A stretch of 64,000 nt of DNA, from the NCBI GenBank assembly GCA_013423385.1, contig BLZA01000043.1, positions 248,001 through 312,000 on the forward strand, in the 5' to 3' direction. Below, in pieces: positions 26,642 to 39,021 of the stretch. The first letter of the stretch is position 1; every line of letters starts with the position of its first letter. A program made the position numbers and the translations under genes. The notes under the pieces are model-generated. The model was not told the origin of the DNA and did no database searches. It saw nothing but the letters and a program-made list of their open reading frames with translations. The stretch is from Naganishia liquefaciens. Taxonomy: Eukaryota > Basidiomycota > Tremellomycetes > Filobasidiales > Filobasidiaceae.

Positions 26642-27428
26642 CTATGGCTTGGCCTCGGCCCACGAGTTGACAAGCTTTTCCAAATCAAAGTCGGGCGATT
26701 CCGGGTCGGTGACCACTGCGATCAAGTTCGTGAGCCTTTCGCTTTCCTGAAAAGAATAAGGAAACCTACAAGTCGAAGCCTTCTTGGTGATACCGGCCGC
26801 CTCGTCGGCCTTCTTCTTGGCATATGCCGCACGCGCTTCCTCGATCAGGTGCGCTCGACGGGCCTGAGCCTTGGTGGCCTGGAGAAGGATGCGAGTAAGC
26901 GATAGTTTGAAAAGGAGACCGCGGCAACGAGAATGGTGGATTGGTAGCTTGCAAATGCGAGCCGCAAGGAGTAGCGCCTGGTATGAACTTTGCCAATCTG
27001 CTCCAATCGCGCTGGCTCGGTTCGCCGAGATCTTGATGTATTCACCAGCTTCTCTCTCTCCTTATTCATCTCGCTGCACTTGATCCCAATGCCCACAGCC
27101 ATGTCCCCGGATCCGCATGGAACACCGCCATAACGCCAACCAGCCCATACCACTCACCTTGTTCTCATCGTACTTTGCCTGCAAGGTGCTCTGGTGAACG
27201 ATACCGTAGATGATACCGAAGGCGAGGGCCGAGTAGCGGGCGACCTGTTGTGCACGGCAAAGGCGAGGCGGGTCGGAGTGAAGAGCGGAGTGAAAGAGTC
27301 GAGTCAAGTCGAGATTTCCGAATTGTTCCAGACAAGACGGGGATTTGCGCGCGCATGGCAGAGTGGTCAGCGCAACAGTCAGAGTAGCCAGGAGCAAGAC
27401 GTACAGTGACGGTGGGAGAAGGAGCCAT
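26642..27428 (-). CDS. ATP21: ATP synthase subunit e, mitochondrial
   Basis: This small inner-membrane subunit promotes dimers and oligomers of F1Fo-ATP synthase. Joined exons read MAPSPTVT / VARYSALAFGIIYGIVHQST, continuing LQAKYDENK / CSEMNKEREKL / ATKAQARRAHLIEEARAAYA. The single N-terminal membrane helix carries the GxxxG dimer motif (GIIYG). The Lys/Glu-rich coil and a C-terminus with DPESPDFDLEKLVNSW match basidiomycete homologs. The final exon reads straight through CRFPYSF, whose DNA (gtaggt...ttttcag, 23 nt) mimics a mini-intron but must be kept to hold the frame. It shares a 255-nt divergent promoter with the COPI beta gene. Confidence 0.9.
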
Positions 27429-27683
27429 TTTGGGTGATGGGAACGGGTGGATCGACGAGAATGACGGGACGGGAGAACAGGACGAAGCGATCCACTCGAC
27501 CAGAGATGGTCGTCGCTATTGGACTGTGGCCCGCGGCTGTTTTCGGAGACGGCGCGCTTCCGGATTACCTAAGCAGGGCGGGCGCACCTTTGGGTGACAC
27601 GTATAGCAGAGCATTATCCATCCCAAGGGTGTTGCCGGTGGTATGTCGAAGCCATTCTCGTCCATCCATCCACTCGTCCCACC

Positions 27684-30600
27684 ATGGAGACAGCGCCATG
27701 CTACACCATCGTCAATGACGACTCGCTCGAGGGCGGAATGACCGGAGCCCATGGGACGCCGACGAGTATGGAGTTGCGGAATGCGCTCCAGAAGGGGAGC
27801 GATGAAGTCAAGGTGGAGACGATGCGGAGAATCATCGTGGATACGCTCAATGGGCATAATCATGTGAGTCGACGACGGGTTGAGAGATCCGGGAGAAGAT
27901 TGCTAGAGAGGTGGAGCAAAAGGAGCGAGAATCAGGCAGCGTGACGCGAGAATGAAATCAATGCCTTCCGAGCGCGCTGTTGGCGCGCCAAATCCAGTGA
28001 CTTGGCCAGCGTCTCAGTCAGGGAAACTCATCAGGCCCTCGGAGGACGGTCATAGACCCCTGGATCGTCGCCTCCAAGCGAGAATCGCTGGCTCCGAGCT
28101 TCAGGAAGCATCGATCCTGCGGTGAGCGCCGCGCATATTAGGGTATTTCAGACGTGTCCTCGTGGCGCACTGAACGTCCGATAAAATGGAGAATCGAGAT
28201 ACCTCCCGTTTGCCAAATACGGATGAAAATGGCTCTCGTCAGATGGTTCCCTGTCGAAGAGAAGAGCGAAGAAGATCGGTGCGGGGGGGAGAGCGACATG
28301 AAGCGAGGAATACATCGCGACCAACACGTCTACAAGCAAGAACATACCGCAAGGCGTTCCGATGCTGCATGACTTACGATTAGCTGGACGCGCTTCACGC
28401 GGGCAGTTTGGCCTTGAACGTTTCGCGCATTTGCCCGAACGACAATCGCTGACTCTCACCTCTGCAGACATCCCTCCTCATGCCAATCATCCAGTACGTC
28501 CTTCCTTCGCGAAACAAGCAGATCAAGAAGATGCTGCACTTTTACTGGGAGTAAGTCACGGAGCGGGAATGGCCAGCGCGTTTCGCTAATGTGCGGTGCA
28601 GAATCTGTCCCAAGCTGGACGAGCAGGGAAAGCTCAAGCAGGAGATGATCCTGGTTTGGTAAGTTCTGCGTTACGCTGATTTGAATCAAGCTAAACCGAA
28701 TACCAGCAATGCCATCCGAAACGATCTCGTGAGTATTTCACATGACCTACCCCTCAGAAGCTGACGCCCCGATAGCAACATCCAAACGAATACATTCGAG
28801 GCGCGACTTTGCGAATGCTGCAAAAGATCAAGGAAGTCGAGCTCTTGGAGCCGCTCGTACCAACCGTGCGGAGCTGCCTCGTGCGTACCGTAGGCCCACC
28901 GCTTCATTGAATACTGACACTCCGAATGCAGGAACACCGCCATTCATTTGTCCGGAAAAACGCCGTCTTTGCTGTTCTCACAATCTACCAATCCCACGAA
29001 CACCTCATTCCCGACGCGCCTGAATTGCTCGAAACTTTCCTCGCCGCCGAATCCGACGCGACGTGCAAGCGAAACGCGTTTGTGACGCTCTGCAACATCG
29101 CACAACCCGTGGCGGTGAGGTACCTCGTCGGCGTGCTGGATGGCTTGGATGCGATGGATGAGCTCATGCAGATGGCCGTGATCGAATTGGTTCGGCTGGA
29201 AGCCAAGACCGAGGGAGCAAACCGAGTAGGTTCCGTCCGCTTGCCAATGCCAGCTTGTGTTGACCTCAGTTCAGGCTCGATGGATCAGGGTTATCTTCGG
29301 CCTGCTCAACTCGCCCAGCCATGCCGTCAAGTACGAGGCTGCAACCAGCTTGACCGTTCTGACGCAAAACCCAGCGGCTGTCAAAGGTGAGTTTCTCGGC
29401 GACTCTTCAGAGACATTGCTGATAGACCTGTAGCGGCCGGCGCTGCACTGGTTGAGCTGATCGTCAAGGAGGCCGACAACAATGTGAAACTCATCGTGCT
29501 AGATCGTTTCGACACATTGAGAGAAAAGCACCCGCACGTGCTGGACCACCTCACGATGGATATCCTCAAGGTCTTGTCGAGGTGCGTACAGCGAGTCTTT
29601 GCCAAGCAAACAGCTAATCCCCTGCAGTCCCGATATGGAGGTCAAGCGAAAAGCCCTCTCCGTTTCCCTCGAGATGACTACAAGTCGAAACGTCGAGGAA
29701 GTCGTTCTGTTCTTGAAGAAACAACTTCAGGCTACCGTTGGTAGCAACGCAGAAACCTACGACAAGTCAATCGAGCAGGAGTACCGACAGCTCCTTATCC
29801 AGAGCATTCACTCATGTGCCATCAAGTTCAGCGAGGTGGCAGCCAATGTCGTGCACGTCCTGATGGACTTTTTGGGCGACAACAACAACCCAAGTGCCGT
29901 GGATGTGATTGCATTTGTCAGGCAAGTCAGACCCCTATCATATCGAGGACAACAACTCATGTCCATTCATCTCGTTTTTAGGGAGGTCGTCGAAAAATTC
30001 CCCAAGCTGCGGGGCGAGATCACGGACAAGCTCATCTCGACGTTTAGCGATATCAAGTCGGGCAAGGTGTATCGGGGCGCGTTGTGGATCGTTGGTGAAT
30101 ACTGCGAAACGCAAGAGCGTGAGTACCGGCGGCTCAATCAAGGAGGATGGGGCTTGTCTGATGGTGACATTGCAGAGATCCAGAGGGCGTTCCGTGAAAT
30201 ACGGACGGTTATTGGGGAAGTGCCCATTCTGGCATCTGAACAGGTATGTGGCTTGCGTCACGTTAGAAATTCTATCTAATTTCGCTCCCGTCAAGCGCCT
30301 GCTCGACGAGGCCGAGGCTGCGGATGACCAGCCCGCCGAAAAGAAGCCCGAAGAGGAAGCGACCGTGACTAAGACACGGGTTCTCGCCGACGGCACCTAC
30401 GCAACCGAGACCGTCTACACCAGCGCGGCTGCTCAAGCTCGTTTGGACCAAGTCAAGGCTGCCGCCAAGCCGCCTTTGCGAGCTCTGATCCTCGGTGGCG
30501 ACTTCTACACGAGTACCGTTCTGGCTAGCACGTTGACCAAGCTGGTCTTGCGATTCGGCGACTTGGCCGGAGACACCAAGGAGACGCATGCACTCAAGGC

Positions 30601-32143
30601 AGAGGTGCGTTTCTGCAGCAAATGGTATGCTCGAAGGCTAATGCAGCTTTTCTTCAGGCAATGTTGATTATGGTTTCGATAATCCGTGTCGGGCAGAGCA
30701 AGTTTTCGGCGATCCCCATTGACGAGGACTCGCAGGAACGGGTCATGAACTGCATCGAGACCCTGGCCCGCATGAAGCCTTCCGCTGCTGCCAAGGAGGT
30801 CTTTTTGCACGATACCAAAGCGGCGTACGCAAAGATGGTTGCTATTGAACAGGTAGATCGCATCCAGTGGGTCCTGTTGCGTTGACTGATCCCCCTGACG
30901 CAGCGGAAGACGGCGGAGAAGAAGGAAAAGGAAACCAACAAAGTGGTCGTTCAGGCCGACGACCTCATCTCGTTCCGGCAATTTGCCAAAAAGTCGTCTG
31001 CGGATAGCGATGACGTGAGTCCTCTTCGTAGCCTGATGTAACAGGTCTGACTGGTCGGCATCTCAGTTTGAAGTCGATCTTTCGCGTGCGACTGGTGCTC
31101 TGGAAGTTCGAGATGACTTTATCTCAAAGCTCAGCCGGATCGTACAGCTTACAGGTAAGCTTCGGACTCCTGGGCCTCTGCTCACGATGTTGACTCTATA
31201 TTTTGCAGGATTCTCTGATCCCGTGTACGCCGAAGCGTTTGTCAACATTCAGCAATTCGACATTCTGCTTGGTGAGCAAGGTTGCAGACGACCCACAACG
31301 TGCCGGCTAACTCGGTTGGAAACAGACGTCCTCATCGTCAATCAGACCAGTGATACTTTGCAAGACCTGACAATCGAATTTGCTACTCTTGGTGACCTGA
31401 AGCTCGTGGAACGACCGGCTCCTCATACGCTCGGTCCGAATGCATTCCACAACATTAAAGCAACTATCAAGGTCTCTTCGACAGAGACTGGTGTCATCTT
31501 TGGCAACGTGGTATATGATAGACAAGGCGGCGCTGACACAAGCGTCAACATTGTGCTCAACGATGTTCACGTGGATATCATGGATTACATCAAGCCCGCA
31601 TACGTTAACGAGGCACAGGTACGCAGGACGATGGCTCGTTGAATGGCTGGTTGCCAAAGTCGCTGACACGGCTTGCTTATAGTTCCGCAGCATGTGGACC
31701 GAATTCGAATGGGAGAACAAGGTGAATGTCAATACGACAATCAGGTACGTCTGACCTAGCCGTTTTTTTCGCTCCCTCCTGACTTGGATTTCAGCGATCT
31801 TCGACAATACCTGGAGCACATCATGAAATCGACCAACATGGCATGTCTTACGCCCGATGCAGCGCTCTCGGGAGACTGCGACTTCCTGTCAGCCAATCTC
31901 TGCGCGCGAAGCTTGTTTGGTGAAGACGCGCTGGCCAACTTGTCGATCGAAAAGACGGAAGACGGTGCCATCCAGGGGCACGTCAGGATCCGATCAAAGA
32001 CTCAGGGTATCGCATTGTCGCTCGGTGAGTTAAAGCTCTGCCGTCCCTTTGCGTTTGGTGGCGGAAACTGACACGGTGGTAATACCTCAGGTGACAAAAT
32101 CACGTTGGCACAAAAGGCAATCGTAACGGCGCCTATAGTGTAG
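27684..32143 (+). CDS. SEC26: Coatomer (COPI) subunit beta
   Basis: This is the beta-COP adaptor-like subunit of the COPI coat for Golgi-to-ER retrograde vesicles. The start [18 protein letters not shown] leads to the HEAT-repeat trunk: [95 protein letters not shown]. Later come VLILDRFD-like [29 protein letters not shown] and [11 protein letters not shown], then the C-terminal appendage with [41 protein letters not shown] and [13 protein letters not shown]. It ends [14 protein letters not shown]. There are many introns of 50-80 nt, except a 604-nt first intron (27864-28467). The total length fits the family (roughly 950-980 residues). Confidence 0.97.
27864..28467 (+). other. Unusually long first intron of the COPI beta gene
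   Basis: The donor CAT/GTGAGT and acceptor CTCTGCAG join NGHNH to [14 protein letters not shown]. At 604 nt it is about ten times the usual intron here. It contains a near-palindrome (gcgcgctgttggcgcgcc, about 27968). No snoRNA or gene could be supported inside. Confidence 0.75.
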
Positions 32144-32479
32144 GGTGCGCAAGAGCACGAAAGCTGAATGCAATGTCCGTCGGGTGAACAGCTGTAATTT
32201 GCTAGCCAAAGGCGAGGCGCCTAGCTTCTTTGGCGGAGACGCCATGGCGAAATTGTCGATCAGAATTACCGGACGGACTGCGATGCCTTAAAAGTCGGCA
32301 GCTGTATCTAGCGAGTCGCGCTCATGATGTAACGAGATAGACTTGACCAATTGTATGCAAAGAATTCTGCGATGTACGCTCGCAACATCTGGAGGTCACC
32401 ACTTCCAAGACACTCATTTGGGCCTATCTGAAGGCCGCCGGGTCTTCGCGACAGATTGGGTGCCCGTTCTTCGATGCTG

Positions 32480-33115
32480 CAGGGCATTGTAGGAGGCTCA
32501 ACGGGACTCAAGGCCAGAACCCAAGTCTCGTTAGCAAAAAGCGATTCTACAGGCTCGACTGCCAGGACCAATCACGACGTCTTCACGACCTGGACACGTT
32601 TTTCGACAAAGGTGAGTCATCGAGGAGCCCTTGTGAGCAGAGCGAATCAACAGGCGGGCAGTTCGTTCGGAACGGTCTTGCTTGCTACCCTGCGTAGCCG
32701 CTCCAGTTCCGCAAGGACGAGATCTCGCTTTCCTTTGCGTTGCACAAAAGGGGCGGTCATCATGACATGTCCCCAAGCAGATGATGTTCGCAATAATCAG
32801 GAGTCGATACAGGAAAACTCCTCTGGTCTAGTCGTTCACATCCACCTAGACTAACCTCCTACACAACGAAGGCGTTGTGATTGACAGGATATCTTCTAGT
32901 AGTATGTACGATGGTCCGACTGTCACTTGTTTCTTGTTTCTTGTTTCTTGTTTCTTGTTTCTTGTTTCTTGTTTCTTGTTTCTTGTTTCTTGTTTCTTGT
33001 TTCTTGTTTCTTGTTTCTTGTTTCTTGTTTCTTGTTTCTTGTTTCTTGTTTCTTGTTTCTTGTTTCTTGTTTGGCTTTTCTTTCCAGCATGATCTGATCT
33101 CCCCGGTTTTCCAGG
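32480..33115 (+). repeat. Dispersed diverged repeat, copy B
   Basis: This is the inverted partner of the copy at 21560-22085. Similarity runs from about GCAAAAAGCGATTCTACAGG through the shared TCTGGTCTAGTCGTTCACAT core and past the heptanucleotide array to about TTCCAGGTTCAC. It lies just downstream of the COPI beta gene. It looks broken, and the family is unknown. Confidence 0.7.
32926..33072 (+). repeat. Perfect heptanucleotide array (CTTGTTT)21
   Basis: 147 nt hold 21 uninterrupted, identical 7-nt units. Because 7 is not a multiple of 3, every forward frame spells the same seven-residue repeat (FLFLVSC), which makes a spurious ORF. The unit does not match the common fungal telomere repeat TTAGGG. 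Confidence 0.97.
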
Positions 33116-33726
33116 TTCACAGCTAAGTCAAATCTTGCTACGATTACGCATTCACGCCGACATTGGAATTAGCTGAATTTGGCTCTGAAAGCGCATAAAG
33201 TATTTGGGGTATTTGAGAGCAGACGGAATGCGAGTAGCAGGAGTCGACTCTCTCCGCCATCTCGACTCGCAGCCCTCTAGTTTTCTTCAACTGCGCGCGG
33301 TGTGGACGATCCGGCTCTTTGCCAGGCGACAGACTGACCAAGCTCTCTAAAATTGGCGCCCAACACAGCCGTATTCAGCTCTACAGCTAGCTTGTGTTTG
33401 AAAGCCGCTATGTTAATTCTAGAAGTATGATTCCTCTTTCTGACAACGGCTTAGCAAACACCTGAGCAGCGGTGAATATCGAGCAGCCCGATCCCTCTCA
33501 GCATTGAGCCTCGCCTGGCAAAGTCTCGTTAGAGCTGACTGTCCGCAATCATGGAAGACAAGGTGATCAACATGTGCTCGCCCAAGAGAAGGGATGCTTA
33601 TGGCTGATGTTTGGTCTCGCAAAGAGATCCAAACGCCACCATTCTCCTGCGACCTGTCTTATGAGCCGGAAGATAACGAAAGCAGTATCCGACGTGATGA
33701 TCATGATATTCCAAGTAGCACTAGCA
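33116..33726. other. Intergenic, nothing recognised
   Basis: This is the 3' flank of the minus-strand DSS1-type gene. No frame in it has a recognisable product. Confidence 0.5.
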
Positions 33727-36700
33727 TCACAACGGCTCGACGCTCAATCTCGCCGTCGGCGAGACCTGCACATCCTTGACCCTCACCCGAAGTTCCTCTC
33801 CAACGGATCGCGCCGTAAAAGTCGGCTGATGCAGTACAGCGGACAAGCATAGCTCGGGAATGAACACCTTGGCTGACGTCTCGTTGATACCGAGGATGAC
33901 GTCTCCTGCCGGCTCTTCGATAACCTTGGCAGCGAGGTTTGTCAGATTGAGTGGCGATGCGGATTGATGACCATGTAGCCATTGCAAGAACGTCATTTCC
34001 CAATACGCTTCGGCGTTTTTGCCGAACCGCTTGATCCGCTGTGCAAGTCGGTCCGCGTACGTAACCCTCTGAAGCATTTCCTCTGGCTCCAAGGCGGTGC
34101 GTCCCCCGGCGAGCGATTGCTTGATTTGCCAGTGAGCAAGCATGTCGCTGAATCTCCGGAGCGGCGAGGTCACGCGAGAATACCCCCCATCGGCAGCGTG
34201 AATGCCGAGTGCGTAATGGCTGATGGGCGTGATGGATATCGGTGCTGTTTGCAGCACGATCCCGGTGGCTGCAAAGTCATACATATCGTCGATAAAGCCA
34301 GGATTGTGACGGCGCCGCTCGAAGAATGCTTCAAGTGTGGCTTCTTGCGTCATACCGGGCGCGAGGGCGTACGATGGAATCCGAGGCCGTGTGGTACCTC
34401 TATATGGCAGAGCGAGCTTGCGTTCCACAGCAAACTTGCCCGCTGTGCGCCCCGCAAGGACCATGTATTCGGCAACCATGCTGGCAGAAGCGGACCCTCG
34501 CGAATCCAACCCGACGCGATACTGGAGCGCCTTGTCCCCGTATAAGGGCGATGTGCCGGGAGAAAGCCCGACGATGCCAACAGAGGGTGACGGTATGTCG
34601 TAGTCGAAGCCTTGACCATCGAGACGGCGACGGCGCAGTTGCACGGCAAGTCGGTGCAATTGGCGCAAATCCTGAACCGGCTCGCCGTTCGCGGCCGTTG
34701 GCGCCGTGGAGGGCGCAGCATATGTCTCGTCAATCACGTCGTTGCCCAGATCCAGCGTCCATACGCGCTCGGTCGATTCTGGTGCGGACGGGTCCAGGAT
34801 CCGATTGACGGCATCATAGGTGATCTTGCGTACATTTCGAACCATGCCGGCGGCAACGTTGTGATCGATCAGCGTTCCATCGTCCGATACTTTGATCGAA
34901 AACGTCAACGTCGGCTGCCCCTCGTTGGCATTCGCACCGAGACTCATCCTCTCGATGCCGCGCGAGATCATGCCGCGCCCGCCTTCCGGGTAATACAGCG
35001 TCTCGCCTCGTCCCTCTGCGACCCGGGCAACGTCGCTACCAAGCTCGATCCACCGCGTGGGGTCTGCAATATGTATGCGAACCCACCATGCGCCGGCACC
35101 GGCCGGCTCGATCGAGATTCCGTCGTCGAGCTCGTGCGCATCGGCCGCGTCGATGACGTAGACGGGCGCTGTGAACTCTTGACGAATGGCGGAGTGCGGG
35201 TCGTTGACGAGTAATCCGGTGTCATCCATGGCTGCGGGTTTGGCCATCATGCTTCTCGAAGATGGCGGTGGTGGTGCATCCCTCAGATATGCCGCCTCGG
35301 CCCGCATCTTGCTGAAACTATCCCATACGGAAACCTCCCCGATATCCTTCAAAAGTCGTTCTGCGGCCGCCATGTCGAGATTGGTCGCTTCGTCATACAG
35401 GCCCGTGGCGCGGAGGATCATGGGCATTATTGGGTCAGCCGGCGATAGTTGTGTCGACCGACGTTCGACGATCCGCCGCCGAACAACATCGAGAAACGCC
35501 CTCGTTGTGTCCGAAAACGCCGTCAAGGGTCGGCCCTGCCTCCGCTCTTGAACCCTGCGCGTAACCTCGCGTTGAAACTCGCCCACCTCGGCCGAGCCTT
35601 CCGAGCCCTCATATCCCTGCAACCACCCTTGCACCCGCTCCAAGCACTCGACATCTTCCACAGGCCGCACACTGAACCGTGCCGACGTCCTCATCCCGGC
35701 CTCATCGCCCAGGAACAGATCCGACCGCTCCATCAACAGCCTAAATACCGCCAACGCTTCAATCCGCCCATCCTGCGCCTCCTCCGGCACCTCTCCCGCC
35801 TCACGCACAAACGCACACGCCTCGTCGAGCGTAAACCCGGGCCAATGCCCCGCGTCCTCGGCGCCTCGTTTGACTCGAGTGAAATGCGCCCAGAGCCGAT
35901 GGGCGTCGTATCCCTCGTTTCGAGCCGCGAGCGCCTTCATGCCGCGCTCGAGCGCGATCTCTATGGCGCGCAATGTCCTTGCGACGTGTCTCCTCCCTGC
36001 GAGATGTCCTTCGGACACGTCGGAACCGATGAGCGCTGCGATGTCTGCGCCGGGGCTGCCGAATGCCGCGGTCATGGCGTCGGCGGGGATAACGGTACGA
36101 GGAAAGACGAATTGGACGTCGTCCGAAGTGCAAGGAATGATCTCACCGTTGGAGCGGAGAACGAGTTGTCGGATTCGGCGTGAGGAGAGGATGGTGCAGA
36201 TGATGACGCCGAGGAAGACGGTTCCGGATCTGGAAAGGGTGGAGAGTTAGTTCGAATGATAGGGAAGATGTCATTCAGGCCAAAATAATTCGCGTGTTGT
36301 AGGACTCAACACCAGAGGTGGCCTCATGACCACGAGCAGCGCAAGTGTTGCGTTTCGAGGTTTGCGTCGCAAGCTCTGCGTTTGATGGAATCGTGAAACG
36401 ACCGTGTAATGCAGAATCTTGAATGACTCCCTGTCATTTCCCACTGAATCGTCACGGACGCGATCGCTATCTTTCGCTTCAAAGCGCATCAGATCACCCA
36501 TCCCCTCTTCGTGCCTCAAAGACCATTCCCAACTCTTCCAGTACCTCAAGCCAACCCTGACAGCCGACGCATGGCCGAAAAGCGAAACAACTCACCTCCG
36601 CATCTCCACCACCATCCCCCTCTTTACCTCCCCCTCAACATCCCCCTCCTCGACCTCCTCAACCTTGCCAACAAACCCTCCCTCCGTCCCGCGAAGAAAC

Positions 36701-36873
36701 GCCTTGGTCTCCTGCGACACGGCCTTTTCCGGTGCACGCCATGGAATCTTCTTGCTGGGGTTCTCGTTTCCAGGTTTCGCGCGCGGCGGTGGCGCCCGTA
36801 GGGCTTGGCGCTGGGTGAGCGGAGATGTGTGTATTGCCCGGCGTGTGCGACGGAGAATTATGTGCGGACGCAT
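33727..36873 (-). CDS. DSS1: Mitochondrial RNB-domain 3'-5' exoribonuclease (DSS1/cyt-4 type)
   Basis: The RNase II/R-family subunit of the mitochondrial RNA degradosome; the Neurospora relative cyt-4 acts in mitochondrial RNA turnover and splicing. The first exon begins MRPHIILRRTRRAIHTSP, an Arg-rich presequence, and ends GMVVEMRR. One or two short exons follow (36240-36560, joins uncertain). The main exon then runs open from about 36225 to the stop at 33727. The RNB core has the active-site stretch DAADAHELDDGISIE, RIHIADPTRWI, YYPEGGRGMISRGIERMSLG, MVAEYMVLAGRTAGKFA and the typical YSRVTSPLRRFSDMLAHWQI. The C-terminal part contains an S1/OB-like end (EELRVRVKDVQVSPTARLS). The upstream half is helical and diverged, as in fungal DSS1 proteins. 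Confidence 0.9.
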
Positions 36874-37130
36874 GGCTTGGCTTCTTGGATCTGGCTGAAC
36901 GGGTTTTGGATGGCGAAAATGTCAAACGACAGGGATCAAGGCATGAATGACCCCGGTGATCGACACCGAGATATTCTGCTTCCGCCTGTCTCACCAGTCG
37001 GCCGGAAATACCCGTCCCATTATTACATGATCGAATATTCCCCATTTCTACAGTTAAATCGCCCCTCCTTACAAAAAGGCCCCCCAAGGGCCCCTCGGCC
37101 TCTCGCTCATCCTCCCTCCCCGCTCCCCGC

Positions 37131-39021
37131 TCAGATCATCGCTCCCCGCCCCCGCGGAACCCACTCGCGCTTATAGCTGCCCGGCGCAGTATTCATCTTG
37201 CCCAGCACCGTATACTCGAGGTGTTCCTTGGTCTTGGCCGTGTACGCCTGCGGGGAATCGTAGTCGACCGAGAAGGCCTAGGTAGAGAACGGATCAGGAG
37301 CATGTTTTTTTTCGGAAACAGGGATGGGGGACACGTACGGTGACGCTGGACATGCATGTAGTCGTAGCGATCGAGGTTTCCGACGGCAACGAGCAGTCAC
37401 CGTTGATGCACGTGTTGACACCCGGTGAGCCGGCGAGATCTGCGAGGGGGAAAGCGCGTCAGGGGAAACCCTGAAAAGGCCTCGGGAGCAAAAACGTACC
37501 TCCCCATGTCTAGATGAAGCGGAGCAGACCACAATCAGCGCATGGCTCGCGAGAAAGTCAACCGAGAACGTACGGGGAATCCGGCAGAAGTAAAGACAAC
37601 CTTGTCCGTCAACGCATCACCCGTCATTCGAGTCTGCACCATGGGCAGTCCACCGCAGGTCGCTACGCGCCAAAACACGGTGTCCCATCTGATCAGCTTT
37701 GTGTTATCGAGAAAACCTCACGACGCTGCTTACCGTTGATCTTGGGGAAATTCACGTTCAATCCCAACGACGTCCTGTCATCCCCCTCTTTGATAAGTAT
37801 CCTTTATTCACCCCATGCTAACGCAACGAAACGTACGGAAGCACTTTTTCACCCTTGGACGTATCCACCCCGTACGCAAGCGCACTAACGAGGTCCGCAC
37901 CCAACTTGGCCTGCACATTTGCTAACCCCAACATCAAACACCCATCAGCCCCCTACTCACTCATTTCGCAAATCAGGCTTTTCCCCCGGCCCACTCACCG
38001 ATATCTGTCGGATCCTCCGGGTCCCAGTCCTTGTAGCTCCGTTTGGTCGAGTTACCCGCTGAGAACGCAACGGCGGGGATTCCTCGGCCGACGGCAACGT
38101 ATGCGGCGCCAAGGGTGCCGGAAAGGGTGAACACTGCGGGAGCGGATGTGTGGTGTGAGCTGGGTAGGAAGAGACGGGGGCGGAAGTGAAGAGCGTACCG
38201 AGGGGTCCGAGGTTGGAGCCTTCGTTCGGGCCCGAAACGACGAGGTCGACGGGCTTGTTCTGCGAATAAGTGGGGGGTCAGTATGTGATTGAGCTTGGGT
38301 GGCTGTGTGCGCGGACCTTGAAAAAGCTGGAGGAGTGCGTCAGTTTCCGCTTTCGAACATTCCGAGGGGGAGCTTACACGGGAGCCACGACGTCCAGGGC
38401 GTAGAACACGCATGCAGCGGGTGTTCCGTTAAAGTATGTCTATCGCCTCAATATGAGCATCCCTTGACCTTTCTCCACGCCGTAGTCGAAGACTCACAAT
38501 CCCCGGGTTGTCCAATCCCGGCTCCTGCCCAGCGTAAAATGCACCGGGCGTCAAGAGTCCGTCCCTTCCGGACCTCGTCAAGTTGCTGGTTGGCCATACA
38601 GTCGTCTGCAAGGTTCCGTCGGTTGTCGATCAGCATTTGGTGGTACAGGGGAAATGGGCAAGGGACGTACACCGCCGACGCCGGATTGGTTTTCGGCAGG
38701 TCCTACGATGAGGACGGTGTGGTTCTGGCGCGTGAGTTCATTGTACAGTGCTGTCAGGGACATGTCAGTGAATCCTTTTTCCCTTGATATCCGGCGAATA
38801 CTCACCTCGAATGTTGGCGGTGCCAAACTGGAAGAAAGGTTAGCATTCAGTCTCTCAGCAAAGGTCCCGCGGACCCGCACGTACGCCGTCATCGTTGGTC
38901 TGGGTAAAGATCAGTAAAGGTACTGGGGAGAATCATGGAGGAAACATACCATGACAATGTTCAAGTGGGCCGAAGCGGTGCTGAGCAGCCCGGCAGCGAC
39001 GGTGAGAGCGGTCCAACGCAT
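37131..39021 (-). CDS. Secreted SurE-like 5'-nucleotidase/acid phosphatase
   Basis: SurE proteins are metal-dependent phosphatases of nucleotides and other phosphate esters. The start MRWTALTVAAGLLSTASA is a signal peptide, so the enzyme should be secreted or vacuolar. HLNIVM / TNDDG / FGTANIR / ALYNELTRQNHTVLIVGPAE gives the metal-binding NDDG and the SurE core; FGTANIR is a 22-nt exon. Further exons hold NQSGVGG, the DLVVSGPNEGSNLG motif, SGTLGAAYVAVGRGIPAVAF, NSTKRSYKDW and a C-terminus with LEYTVLGKMNTAPGSYKREW. The stop is at 37131-37133. Many short introns interrupt the gene. The bacterial enzymes lack the signal peptide; fungal extracellular forms are known. Confidence 0.88.

Noticed and set aside
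28148-28471. 107-codon minus-strand frame inside the COPI beta first intron
   Set aside because: No recognisable domain or splice context. A C/D-box snoRNA was also looked for there and not found.
32877-33126. Open frames encoding a repeated hydrophobic heptapeptide
   Set aside because: They are artefacts of the (CTTGTTT)21 array: a 7-nt unit is open in every forward frame.
33982-35214. Long plus-strand frames opposite the RNB exonuclease
   Set aside because: Antisense shadows of a long GC-rich coding exon; no domain and low-complexity Arg-rich translation.
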